Positions 7,862-16,696 of a DNA stretch of 64,000 nucleotides are shown here, piece by piece. The notes beneath the pieces are model-generated. The model made no database searches. It saw only the letters and a list, made by a program, of their open reading frames with translations, and was not told where the DNA came from. The DNA is taken from positions 324,171 to 388,170 of the forward strand of contig SHZZ01000001.1 in assembly GCA_009692005.1 (NCBI GenBank), read 5' to 3'. The stretch is from Gemmataceae bacterium. Its GTDB lineage: Bacteria; Planctomycetota; Planctomycetia; Gemmatales; Gemmataceae. Position 1 is the first letter of the stretch, and every line of letters begins with the position of its first letter. The position numbers and the translations under genes were made by a program.

Positions 7862-8843
7862 TTCCCCAATCCCAACCGAGGCGCCAACTCAAACGCAAAA
7901 CCAGGTTCCTGTTTGGTGTAAGCGGGTGACCAAATGGCACGGCGCAGTGTTGGGAGTGAATGAGATAAGTTTGGAATTGCGCCCGGGAATAACCGGTTTG
8001 CTTGGCCCAAATGGGGCCGGGAAATCCACGCTTTTGAATTTGATTGGCGGGCAGTTGCGCCCCGACACCGGTTTCGTCGAGATCTTTGGTCAGGATGCCT
8101 GGCATTGGCGGACAAAAAGGCAGATTGGCTATTGCCCGGACCTCGACTATTTTTACCCCGATTGGACCGGGGTGGAATTTTTAACACGAATGGCCAAGCT
8201 CGCCGGGCTGCCAAAAGCTCAAGTCGGTCCCAGGGTGCGAGAATTGATTAAACGCTTTGGATTAACTGGTTTGGAAAATACTCCTTTCAAAATCTGCTCC
8301 TTGGGAATGCGGCAAAGGATCAAGTTTGCTCATGCTTTGATCCTTGACCCTCCCCTGGTCTTGCTCGATGAGCCGTTTCGTGGAATTGACCCCATTGGCC
8401 GGTTTGAGGTTTCCCACTTCCTGAAGGAACTGGCCGCCGAGGGGAAAACCATTCTGGTATCCAGTCATGAGCTGGATGAGGTGGACCGGCTTACCTCCCG
8501 CTTGGTCATCATGCGATCGGGCAGGATTTTGGCCGCGGGCCCATTGGCCAAAACCCGGGATAGGTTCATGAATTCTCCGGTGGCCTTCATGCTGGAAATT
8601 GCGCCGGAGGAAAATGCCCGTATGCTGGGAAGGGAATTGATCGGCCTTGAGGGGGTAATTTCCCTGGAGTATTCCGAGGAAAAAGGGAACCGCCTGACGA
8701 TAAAAACCCGGGATTGGGAAAAAGTATTTGTTGGTTTGCTAAAAATTCTGGAAGAAACAAAATCAGAGATCTTGGGTTTGGAACCCTTGGGCGAAGAATC
8801 GCGTTCGGTGGTTCAATGGTTTTTCGGGAGTGAGAAAGGGTGA
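7854..8843 (+). CDS. ABC-2 type transporter ATP-binding protein (second pair)
   Basis: A 329-residue ABC ATPase with Walker A GLLGPNGAGKST, a signature region with ICSLGMRQRIKFAHAL, Walker B PLVLLDEPFRGIDPIG and an SSHE switch in place of the usual STH. The signature LSGGQ is degenerate (CSLGMRQ), as often seen in NatA/CcmA-type exporters. ATG 7854 follows a GGGGGGAAA Shine-Dalgarno and overlaps the upstream permease by 8 bp. About 100 residues past the Walker B region resemble the C-terminal domain of DrrA-like ATPases. The stop overlaps the start of the next permease by 4 bases (GTGA). It differs enough from the first ATPase that the two pairs look like separate or heteromeric exporters rather than a recent duplication. 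Confidence 0.88.
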   Translation: MNNSPIPTEAPTQTQNQVPVWCKRVTKWHGAVLGVNEISLELRPGITGLLGPNGAGKSTLLNLIGGQLRPDTGFVEIFGQDAWHWRTKRQIGYCPDLDYFYPDWTGVEFLTRMAKLAGLPKAQVGPRVRELIKRFGLTGLENTPFKICSLGMRQRIKFAHALILDPPLVLLDEPFRGIDPIGRFEVSHFLKELAAEGKTILVSSHELDEVDRLTSRLVIMRSGRILAAGPLAKTRDRFMNSPVAFMLEIAPEENARMLGRELIGLEGVISLEYSEEKGNRLTIKTRDWEKVFVGLLKILEETKSEILGLEPLGEESRSVVQWFFGSEKG

Positions 8844-9808
8844 ACAACCAGCAAAGCCTTGGGTTTTCCAAATCGGAAAGCGAAAGCCAGCCGTCCTGCT
8901 GGGTCTTGCTGGGTCGGGTAGCTTGGATGGGTTTGGGAAGTCGCGGTCATAATCGCGCCTTGACGGGAATATCCCTGGTGTTTTTCTTTATCACAGCGGT
9001 GGTGGTTTCTTTGGTGTCTTATCGGGGAGAGTGGAATTATGGTTCATTGAGAAACCGCCAAGGCCCAGGCCTGACTTTTGCCACGGCTTTGGAAGTTCTC
9101 GAAGGCACAGCGGGAAGTTGGGGAGGTTCTCCCGCTCATCACGGGGTAGTCTCTTTTATTACCGGCGCCAGTTCAGGATTTTTGCAAGAATCCGGATTTC
9201 AACGCTTCACGCGCAATGTGGTCTTTTCAGTAATCCTTGGGTTCCTTTTGCCAATCTGGTGCCTTTCTTTTTCCATCAATGGTTTGGGAAACGATCGGGA
9301 AAGCAACACGCTTTTCTGGTTGTTATGCAAGCCGGTTCCAAGGTGGGTGATTTACCTGGGGCGGTGGCTTTCCGTTTTGCCCTGGGTACTGGTGTTTAAT
9401 TTGGGGTGTTTTTTCGTGCTGAGTTTATGCGTGGGCCAAGCGGGGATTAGAGTGTTCTTGGAATTTTGGCCAGCCATTGCCTTGGCTTGTCTGGCGTATT
9501 CCTCGATATTTTTTTACCTGGGCGCCTGCTGGTCGAGACCAGCGATGATTGCCTTGGGATACGCTTTTATTCTGGAAACATTTTTGGGAAATATGCCTGG
9601 ATCTCTAAAACAATTAAGCGTGGCGTTTTATTCCCGCAGTATGATTTTGGAGCGGGGGGAAGCCCTGGGGATTCAATTGGAACGATCGGCGGTTTTCCTT
9701 CCTTATTCTCAATCCGGGGCGGTTATGATGCTGGCCGGCATTGCCCTGGTCTTTTTGGCCTGGGGAATATTTTCTTTTCAGAGGATGGAATGGCGTGGGG
9801 AAAAATAA
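8840..9808 (+). CDS. ABC-2 type transporter permease (second pair)
   Basis: A 322-residue hydrophobic protein starting at GTG in a GTGA overlap with the upstream ATPase. A short cytoplasmic leader is followed by a first membrane helix (about 45-62: ISLVFFFITAVVVSLVSY). A large loop of roughly 60 residues, predicted to be extracytoplasmic, comes next, and then five helices, including VVFSVILGFLLPIWCLSFSI and the C-terminal MMLAGIALVFLAWGIFSF. The stretch NDRESNTLFWLLCKPVPRW resembles the cytoplasmic coupling segment of ABC-2 permeases, where 'E-x-x-x-T...PV-R' is common. The natural substrate is unknown. It is the last transporter gene of the operon; the cytidylate-kinase-like gene follows after 18 bp. 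Confidence 0.82.
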   Translation: MNNQQSLGFSKSESESQPSCWVLLGRVAWMGLGSRGHNRALTGISLVFFFITAVVVSLVSYRGEWNYGSLRNRQGPGLTFATALEVLEGTAGSWGGSPAHHGVVSFITGASSGFLQESGFQRFTRNVVFSVILGFLLPIWCLSFSINGLGNDRESNTLFWLLCKPVPRWVIYLGRWLSVLPWVLVFNLGCFFVLSLCVGQAGIRVFLEFWPAIALACLAYSSIFFYLGACWSRPAMIALGYAFILETFLGNMPGSLKQLSVAFYSRSMILERGEALGIQLERSAVFLPYSQSGAVMMLAGIALVFLAWGIFSFQRMEWRGEK

Positions 9809-9826
9809 GGGCGGATAAGGTTGAAA

Positions 9827-10534
9827 ATGTTCAATCCAGGAAAAACACCCCGGTTGCAGGAAATCCTTGGCGACATTCCCCGCCATGGTTACCGCGGTGA
9901 ATTATTCCCCGAGGCGGGCAGCGAAAACCTTCACCGCTGGGCTTTGTGCCTGAGCCGGGAGTTTGGCGCCCGCGGCGGAACCATCGCACGCCAACTGGCA
10001 AAAAAACTGGGTTGGCAGATTTATGAAAGGGAAATGCTGGAATATATGGCTCGCACCCCCGCCGTTTTTGAAGAACTCCAACAATTAGCCGGCCCGCAAG
10101 CCAGGGAGTGGGCCGATTCTCAGTGGGATTTACTCAAAGGGGAAAAACTGGTTGTCCAGGAGGGCGAAATAGGTGAATTGGCGCGGGTGATTCTCCTGGT
10201 AAGTTATTTGGGTAATATCATTTTTGTCGGAGGGGGAGCCGGTTTTCTTCTTCCTCCTGCCAACCGGGTTCATGTGAGAATCATTTCCTCCTTTGAGGAG
10301 CGCGCCGCCTATGTTTGCCAATACGACCGGTTGACCCAAGCCGAAGCGGGATTAAAAGTCCGACGCATGGATGAAAAGAGGGATGGCTTTTTGATAAGCC
10401 ATTTTCCTTTGATGAAAGATCCGGTTCATTGTTTTGATTTGATTATTAATTCCGAAACCTTGGGTTTGGAAACCTGCTTGAATTCTCTTCATAACCTGAT
10501 GCAGGCAAAGATGGGAAAAGTCCGGAAAGGGTAG
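9827..10534 (+). CDS. Cytidylate kinase-like family protein
   Basis: The 235-residue product matches the cytidylate-kinase-like family (PF13189). The region CLSREFGARGGTIARQLAKK is the divergent P-loop of this group, followed by YEREMLEYMA and an IIFVGGGAGFLLPP strand-loop. These proteins are distinct from the essential Cmk and their substrate is not established; many lie near signalling or transport genes. ATG 9827 is chosen over a TTG two codons earlier because AAGG is better placed for it. It is transcribed with the STAS and ABC exporter genes, so a role linked to export of a nucleotide-related or phosphorylated compound can be imagined but is not shown. It ends one base before the stop of a convergent hypothetical gene. 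Confidence 0.82.
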   Translation: MFNPGKTPRLQEILGDIPRHGYRGELFPEAGSENLHRWALCLSREFGARGGTIARQLAKKLGWQIYEREMLEYMARTPAVFEELQQLAGPQAREWADSQWDLLKGEKLVVQEGEIGELARVILLVSYLGNIIFVGGGAGFLLPPANRVHVRIISSFEERAAYVCQYDRLTQAEAGLKVRRMDEKRDGFLISHFPLMKDPVHCFDLIINSETLGLETCLNSLHNLMQAKMGKVRKG

Positions 10535-10535
10535 G

Positions 10536-11255
10536 TTATTTTCCCTGGGCCAATTCCAAACGCCCAGGCCCAAAACCCAGGCGATTGGTCTCCAGGTTTT
10601 TTCCTCGAATAGTTAAGGCTCCTTTTTCGATGCTTAAGGCTTGTAGGAGTATGCTTGGTTTGTTTTGGTCAGCCTGAAAGCGTAAAACCGCCACGGGTTT
10701 GCCTTTGAATCGGTACCAGGTCACTTCGATGCCGTTTTGACGAGCCAGGTCCGCAGCCTTGTCAAATAGGGAGATCAGGGAAATGGGCACAACTCCGGCT
10801 TTTAACGATTCCAATTGAATAGCAAGCACATTTGGTTCATCCTTGGCTAGCCACAATTTCATGTCGGCGCTGATTACGGTGGTCCAGGGGTGTTGCCCCA
10901 GGCGAAAACCGAGGCGGAGGCGGTCTTGGTCCATGCTAATGCGCGGGGCCTGGATGTAATCCGGTAACAGCCTGCCGGGTTTGCCGCTTTGATCTAATTC
11001 TTCGGCAAAAAAACTGTTGATTTGTTCTTCGCGGAAAAGCCCATACCATTCTTTTTCATTGGTTGCCGCAGCAATGAATTCAAAACATTCCGTGGTGAAC
11101 TCCATCGATTTTTTAGCTTGATCCGGGTGATGGAATTGGGTGCTTCCCTTGTAAAAGGAAGGTTCATAGCGGAGCAAAAAATAAAGTCCCCCGGTGGCTA
11201 GGGAAACCAGGCCAAGGCATAAAATTAAAGCCAACATCCAAGTGTAACGGGCCAT
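10536..11255 (-). CDS. Membrane-anchored hypothetical protein
   Basis: I do not recognise a named family. The 239-residue product has one N-terminal membrane helix (WMLALILCLGLVSLATGGLY) followed by about 205 residues that would lie outside the cytoplasmic membrane. The soluble part has alternating hydrophobic strands (DRLRLGFRLGQ, VISADMKLWL, NVLAIQLESL). This, with the overall size, is reminiscent of YpmS-like/DUF2140 or LEA-type beta-sandwich proteins anchored by one helix, but I cannot confirm that. It converges on the cytidylate-kinase-like gene with one base between them. The 199-bp gap on its upstream side separates it divergently from the large subtilase gene; that gap holds a small inverted repeat (GGTAG/CTACC at 11345-11356) and no gene. 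Confidence 0.65.
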   Translation of the reverse strand: MARYTWMLALILCLGLVSLATGGLYFLLRYEPSFYKGSTQFHHPDQAKKSMEFTTECFEFIAAATNEKEWYGLFREEQINSFFAEELDQSGKPGRLLPDYIQAPRISMDQDRLRLGFRLGQHPWTTVISADMKLWLAKDEPNVLAIQLESLKAGVVPISLISLFDKAADLARQNGIEVTWYRFKGKPVAVLRFQADQNKPSILLQALSIEKGALTIRGKNLETNRLGFGPGRLELAQGK

Positions 11256-11454
11256 CCGTTGGCAGCCTCCTAAGCGGAAAATCGGAATAATCAGAACTTC
11301 CGTAACAAGAACCAGGCAGCGGAGTCAACTGGGACTATTTATTCCGGTAGGACTACCTTGCTTGTTTTACCTATGTTAACTTTTTACTTGTAATCACCTA
11401 TCCGAAACCATTACTCTCAATTTATTCCAGTCCACCTTTCCTTTGAGGTTGATC

Positions 11455-14400
11455 ATGTTGCAGGCAATTAAAAATTGGCGGAAAAAATCCAAGTTAATTC
11501 AAAATTCCAAAAAACCCTTTAGTCCAGCCAGGAGTTTGGGTGTGGAACCTTTGGAGGCCCGGGTTCAACCGGGGTCTTTAATTTCCCCCCTTCTGGATAG
11601 CTTGGGCGTTTCGCTTCTCTCCGCGCTCATGCAACAGATGCAACCCGACACTCTTGCGGTTGAATCTCAAGGCTATGAGCAAGGAGACGCGGCTTCCCTC
11701 CAACAACACCAGGATACTTCAGATCAATCGGACGGCGCCCTGGGTGTGGTCATTAGCACGACCCAGGATCAGGGAACCCAAGGGCAGGTTGATCAAATCC
11801 AAAACAACGATTCTGTGTCCCTTTCTTCAACTCAAACGGTTTTTGGCATCAATCCTTTGGGAATCCAAGGAGATAATGTTCTTTCGTTAGGGGTTGGTTT
11901 GAATGATGCGGATGAGAACAGTTCGCTGGCGGGGTCGGGCTCCTCGCAAGAGGATAGTTCCATAACGGACTTGGGAAATGGCGGTTCCAATTCAACCGGA
12001 TTTGGCGATGCGGATTCCAGCTTGGGGGGAAATAACGACTCCTCCGGCACGGGCCCGGAAGGGCCTCCGGATGATTCCGGCAATTCCACCTCACAAGATT
12101 CCGAAAACAATTACGGGGGCGGAGGAGATTCGTACAACTCGAATGATGCTTCTCAATCGGCTGGGAGTTCTTCACAGGGATCAGATAATTCCGTGGACCT
12201 GAATAGCGGAAACGAGGGAAGCAATGGCTTGAACCTGGATTCCGGGAATGGGAATTCCGGCAATGGCGATAACCAGGGTGTGAATCTTAACCTCGACTTG
12301 AATCTTCCAATGGATGGGAGCCAAGGGGGCAGTGGTGCGGATTTGGATCTAGTCCTAACTACACCGGATGATGATGCCAATTTGCCTGCTATTGAACTTG
12401 GGATGCCTGACATTGGTGGGCCCAATCTCTTGCTTGGAAACTTGGGTGAAATTGGAGTGCTCGACCAACTCATCGTTCCCGACTTGGATCAGGAAATCCC
12501 ACAGTTTGGCCCCTTGGACGGCATACCTGTTGAAGACCCTGCCGTAGATCCCGCGAACCCAGTGAACCCCAATCAGGGGCAGCAGGGAAATCCGGGTGGC
12601 GGTGGACAAGTCCAGGGTCAGGGAAACATTAATCAAGGAAATCCCCAGTTCGGCGACCCAGGGTTGGGCGGTCTTGGCGGGTTATTGCAAGGCCCGGGCT
12701 TGGGCGGTTTTGGCGGCGGCGGTTTTTTCAATTGGGGTGACAATTTTGGTTTTGGCAATGGGCCTTTGGGGAACAATGGTGGCGGGGCGGATGGAAATAA
12801 CCAGAATTTATCCCAGCAGGGTGGGGGACAATATTTTGGCGGGTCAGGCACCATGGATATAGGAAATGGGAACGGCGAAGCCGGCAATAGCCCTGCTGAT
12901 AATGGCCAGGGTGGCGATCTTTCCAATGATCCAGGAAACCCCGGGGGCGGGCAAGGCGGTAATCAGCCTGGTGGTAATCAATCCGATGCGGGCGCATCGG
13001 GAAACAGCGCCGGATCGGGAGTTCCCGGCACCGGAGTCCTTTTGGTTGCGCCAGAATTTGTCCGCCGCAATGAAAGCGACATTGTCGTGGTTAGCATAGG
13101 CGAGGCGGTTGCCATTCCGCAGGGTGGAAAAGGTATTCTCGACCGCGACATCAACCGGGATGGGGATTTCCTCGATGCCAATGAATCGAGTTTTAAGACA
13201 TTTGATATTTCTGGCCAGTCAACGGAAATCGATTTTGGCAGCGACGCCAAGGAAGGAACCTACCGCTTGCGCGCCAGGGTGGGAACCGTTTCCAGTAATG
13301 TGGCCGAAATGGTTATTGACTGGCATTCAGGTTACATAGGAGACCAGCAATTGCTGGAAATCGTTGCCGACCCCAATTATTCGGCAGGCAGGGCCGAAGG
13401 CGAGTCCGCCAAGGTGTCCGTGCAGGCTCGCTGCACGCTGGCCAAATATCTTGGGGATTTCACCAAGTCGCTCGAGGCCATGGGGATGGAGAATATTCAT
13501 GTAGCTAAAGCGCAAAACCTGGTAACGGGAACCATCGATGTTTCCCGCGTTATGGAATTAGAGCAAGTCCCGCATTTCCTGGCAGCGATCAAAGCGCCGA
13601 TGGCCAAAACCAAGGTGGGTTCGGTGACCTCGGAAGGGGCTGCAGTGATTAAGGCGCCGATTTTTATCAGCGCCACTGGATTCGATGGCACGGGAGTGAG
13701 AGTTGGAGTTATCAGTGATTCCGCTTCACCGGCCAGTATTTCTGCTTCGGTATCCTCGGGCGATTTGCCTTCCAATGTCATTAACCTTTCCCCGACGGTT
13801 ACGGGTTCGGATGAGGGAACGGCGATGATGGAAATTGTCTACGATGTTGCGCCGGGCTCGGATTTGGCTTTTCTTGCGGGAACATCGCCGCAAGTCATGG
13901 CGACGGGAATTAGCCAACTTGCCGCTGCTGGTTGCAAAGTCATTGTCGATGACTTGGGCTTTGCTAATACTCCCGTTTTCAATGATGGAATTCTTAGCCA
14001 GGCAATTGACACGATTTCCTCGCAGGGAGTTTTGTATGTCTCCGCGGCAGGAAACGATGGTAATATTGCTTACCGGGCTGCTTTTAATCCTGGCACGACC
14101 ACGATTGGCTCGGTTACCGGTACTTTCCAAGATTTAGGAGGCGGGGTTTTTCTTCAGGACTTTACCCTCGCGCAAGGTGCTATCCTGAATATTTTTTTCC
14201 AGTGGAGTTCAGCTTTCCTTGAAGGGGGATCGCCACTGGCTAATTACCAGGTCACCAACGATTTTTCCGTGTTGATTGTTGATACCGGTGCGGCGACACC
14301 CACGATTTTACAAACATTTGCCAGCGATAGCCAGAATACCGATCAAGCCCTTGAAAGTATAAGTTTTACAGCAACAACCGCCACGACTTATGCCCTTGCT

Positions 14401-15294
14401 TTTCAGTTGATCGTGGGGGCGAACCCCCAGGAAATAACCTGGATGAAATTTAACAGCCAAGTGGATCCCCTAGCCCAGGGACAGGGGGGGCCGACCACCT
14501 TTGGCCAAGTCACCGCGGTGGGTGCAATTGCCGTGGGCGCGGTTGCCTGGAATAATGTCAATGTGCCTGAAACCTACAGCGCCTTGGGCGGGAAATTAAA
14601 TTTTTATTACGACAACCAAGGCAACCCCTTGGCGACCCCAGAAGTTCGCCAGAAGCCCGATATTACAGGGCCGACTAAGGTGCAAACTTCAATGGCGAAT
14701 TTTAACCCGTTCACTGGCACTTCGGCAGCGGCGCCGCATGTTGCCGGTGTGGCCGCCCTGCTCTTTTCTCAGCAGCCAACAGCCACAGTGCAGGAAGTCA
14801 TCGACCATATGTTTGCCACCGCTCTCCCGGTTGGCATCGTCAATAACCCCTTTTTAACCGGCAATGGCTTGGTCCAGGCCATTCCCATGACGGGTGGAAC
14901 CGGGGGCGGTTCCCAGGCGGTGGGAGGGGAAAATAACCACTCCTCGGAAGTGGCGTCCCGCTTTGGCCCTCTGTCTGGCTCGCAAACGATTGCCAACCAG
15001 GTCATTGAATTCAGCCCAGAGGGTTTTCCTCTTTCTGATTGGTTCACCTGGACGGCTGGATTGGAGGGGAACTTTAGCGTGCTGTTACAAGTTTCCGGTG
15101 AGCCCTTGGAAATCAATATTTTTGTCCGGGAAGGGAATGGCCTTGTGCCCGTTGGCAATTCTTCCGGGTCGGGGAATTTGTTCCTTTTCATTCCGGTGTT
15201 GACCGGCCAGGAGGTTTTCATCGAGGTCAAAGGGTTTAACTTTGCTCTGGGTCAGGTAAATACGGGGAGTTACAGCCTGACCGTATCGCTTTAG
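11455..15294 (+). CDS. Large S8-like (subtilase-fold) secreted protein with PPC-like C-terminus
   Basis: The 1279-residue product has a basic N-terminus, then the motif EPLEARVQPG (31-40), like the LE-x-R leaders of planctomycete exported proteins. About 450 residues follow, very rich in Gly, Asn, Asp, Ser and Gln, and then a subtilase domain. The catalytic Asp is D755 (VGVISDS), the oxyanion Asn is N867 (AAGNDG) and the nucleophile is S1090 (FTGTSAAAPHVAG). The site normally occupied by the catalytic His carries Glu: E787 in GSDEGTAMMEIVYD. The last 100 residues form a beta-rich domain resembling bacterial pre-peptidase C-terminal domains. ATG 11455 follows GAGG at good spacing. The protein could be a protease with an Asp-Glu-Ser arrangement reminiscent of sedolisins, or an inactive subtilase. 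A terminator follows. Confidence 0.88.
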   Translation: MLQAIKNWRKKSKLIQNSKKPFSPARSLGVEPLEARVQPGSLISPLLDSLGVSLLSALMQQMQPDTLAVESQGYEQGDAASLQQHQDTSDQSDGALGVVISTTQDQGTQGQVDQIQNNDSVSLSSTQTVFGINPLGIQGDNVLSLGVGLNDADENSSLAGSGSSQEDSSITDLGNGGSNSTGFGDADSSLGGNNDSSGTGPEGPPDDSGNSTSQDSENNYGGGGDSYNSNDASQSAGSSSQGSDNSVDLNSGNEGSNGLNLDSGNGNSGNGDNQGVNLNLDLNLPMDGSQGGSGADLDLVLTTPDDDANLPAIELGMPDIGGPNLLLGNLGEIGVLDQLIVPDLDQEIPQFGPLDGIPVEDPAVDPANPVNPNQGQQGNPGGGGQVQGQGNINQGNPQFGDPGLGGLGGLLQGPGLGGFGGGGFFNWGDNFGFGNGPLGNNGGGADGNNQNLSQQGGGQYFGGSGTMDIGNGNGEAGNSPADNGQGGDLSNDPGNPGGGQGGNQPGGNQSDAGASGNSAGSGVPGTGVLLVAPEFVRRNESDIVVVSIGEAVAIPQGGKGILDRDINRDGDFLDANESSFKTFDISGQSTEIDFGSDAKEGTYRLRARVGTVSSNVAEMVIDWHSGYIGDQQLLEIVADPNYSAGRAEGESAKVSVQARCTLAKYLGDFTKSLEAMGMENIHVAKAQNLVTGTIDVSRVMELEQVPHFLAAIKAPMAKTKVGSVTSEGAAVIKAPIFISATGFDGTGVRVGVISDSASPASISASVSSGDLPSNVINLSPTVTGSDEGTAMMEIVYDVAPGSDLAFLAGTSPQVMATGISQLAAAGCKVIVDDLGFANTPVFNDGILSQAIDTISSQGVLYVSAAGNDGNIAYRAAFNPGTTTIGSVTGTFQDLGGGVFLQDFTLAQGAILNIFFQWSSAFLEGGSPLANYQVTNDFSVLIVDTGAATPTILQTFASDSQNTDQALESISFTATTATTYALAFQLIVGANPQEITWMKFNSQVDPLAQGQGGPTTFGQVTAVGAIAVGAVAWNNVNVPETYSALGGKLNFYYDNQGNPLATPEVRQKPDITGPTKVQTSMANFNPFTGTSAAAPHVAGVAALLFSQQPTATVQEVIDHMFATALPVGIVNNPFLTGNGLVQAIPMTGGTGGGSQAVGGENNHSSEVASRFGPLSGSQTIANQVIEFSPEGFPLSDWFTWTAGLEGNFSVLLQVSGEPLEINIFVREGNGLVPVGNSSGSGNLFLFIPVLTGQEVFIEVKGFNFALGQVNTGSYSLTVSL

Positions 15295-15313
15295 ATAGTT
15301 GCAAAAGCAGGCC

Positions 15314-15350
15314 AGTCTCGGCAAACCAGGGGGTTTGCCGAGACTTTTTT
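15314..15350 (+). terminator. Rho-independent terminator after the subtilase gene
   Basis: A 13-bp stem (AGTCTCGGCAAAC at 15314-15326 with GTTTGCCGAGACT at 15333-15345) and a six-base loop are followed by a run of T. It lies 20 bp past the stop codon. Confidence 0.9.
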
Positions 15351-15484
15351 CGTCCCACTCTCTTTTCCCAAAAAGCGGATTTTTTCAAGCTGGTAACTTT
15401 TTCGGACGATTCCAAAGGAAGGGGATTTGACACTTTGCGGGGCAAGGTGCCGCTTGGATTGGTTTTCCTTTGAAGGTGTTCCCA

Positions 15485-16696
15485 ATGAACAAGTTCTTTT
15501 CGCTTGGCTTTATCGCGCTCTTTTCTTTTTCCTTCCAGGGGCAAGCTCAGACTATTCCCAGCACCAGCCCGGTCCCGCCCTTGGCGGAACCGATCCCTTT
15601 GGGGATCAGTTCTGGCCCGGTTTCACGACCGGCAATATCTCCCCTGCCCTTTCCCGGTCCCATGGGTGGTGGGGAAAACCCAAATGACCTGACCCTTTCT
15701 CCCCTTGCGCCGACTGCGTTCATGGAGGAACCAGCCATTCTGGAATCGACCTGGTTTGGCAATTTTGGCGCCCGGGCTTTAATGCGCAAGCACACCCAGC
15801 AATTTGTCACCGCTTACCTGAATCCCACGAACACCGATTCCGGCACCGTTCCTAATTTTGCCACCCTGCCAGGGTTGCAAAATTTCCGCGATTTAAACCC
15901 CCCCATGTCTTGGGGCCCTGCCGTCACTTTAGGCATTATTCACAACAACCATATTCTTGAGTTCTACGGTTTTTATATCCCCCAGAATTCCAAGGCTATT
16001 TCCGTTAGCCTTCCTGGTCAATTGAGTAGTCCCTTTGGCAGTGTCCCCCCGCCTCCTTTCGCTCCCATTGGCTTTCAGGGGAACAATGGCCTTGTGCTCA
16101 ATGCTGACACCATCACTACCACTTTTAATACCGCACTGGGAAATGCTGAGTTCAATTACCGCTATTGCAGCAATGCCGTCAAGGATTTTGAAATCGTCAT
16201 CGGTATACGGTATTTCGACATGCAGGAAAACATGGTGGTTTCCACCAATGACGATGGCCTTGTTTTTCCCACAAATCCCATCCTGGTGGCTGATTACAAT
16301 TCGCGGTCGCACAACCACATGCTGAATGCGCAGGTTGGGTACGAATACAACGCCAGGATTCTGCCCCATGTGGGAATTGGCAGCATGGGTAAGGGTGGTA
16401 TCGGGCCCAACTGGTGGCAATCGCAAGTTTCCTTGACCCGTGGCGACGGACTGGAAGGGTTCAATGGCAGCCAGGCGGGAACCGCTTTTTCCTCCATCTT
16501 TGAATTATCGCTTTACGCCGATATACTTCTGCTCGAACGCGCCCGCATGCGGGTTGGTTACAATGTGATGTGGCTGATTGGCGTATCCGAGGCAGCCGCT
16601 CAATTTGATTACAACCTGCGCAACCAATCTGGTAGCCGAGACATTGGTTCCGCCTTTTACCAGGGCCCGACCCTGGATTTTCAGTTCTTGTTCTAA
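15485..16696 (+). CDS. BBP7 family outer membrane beta-barrel protein
   Basis: The 403-residue product starts with a clear signal peptide (MNKFFSLGFIALFSFSFQGQ, cleavage likely after QAQ). A Pro-rich segment and alternating beta strands rich in aromatic residues follow. The stretch FEIVIGIRYFDMQENM and the ending GPTLDFQFLF, which finishes in an aromatic residue, fit the BBP7 (DUF1551) barrel family, which is expanded in planctomycetes; its function is unknown. ATG 15485 is preceded by GAAGGTG at good spacing; an upstream TTG in frame is less likely. A TTGACA at 15425-15430 has no -10 partner. The gene converges on the ketoacyl synthase gene with a four-base 3' overlap. Confidence 0.85.
   Translation: MNKFFSLGFIALFSFSFQGQAQTIPSTSPVPPLAEPIPLGISSGPVSRPAISPLPFPGPMGGGENPNDLTLSPLAPTAFMEEPAILESTWFGNFGARALMRKHTQQFVTAYLNPTNTDSGTVPNFATLPGLQNFRDLNPPMSWGPAVTLGIIHNNHILEFYGFYIPQNSKAISVSLPGQLSSPFGSVPPPPFAPIGFQGNNGLVLNADTITTTFNTALGNAEFNYRYCSNAVKDFEIVIGIRYFDMQENMVVSTNDDGLVFPTNPILVADYNSRSHNHMLNAQVGYEYNARILPHVGIGSMGKGGIGPNWWQSQVSLTRGDGLEGFNGSQAGTAFSSIFELSLYADILLLERARMRVGYNVMWLIGVSEAAAQFDYNLRNQSGSRDIGSAFYQGPTLDFQFLF

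Noticed and set aside
12153-13250. Several - strand frames within the subtilase low-complexity region
   Set aside because: They arise because Gly/Asn/Ser-rich coding gives stop-free antisense; products are Pro/Ser-rich with no motifs.
15425-15452. TTGACA as a promoter for the BBP7 gene
   Set aside because: No -10 element at 15-19 bases downstream; the 17-base position reads CCGCTT.
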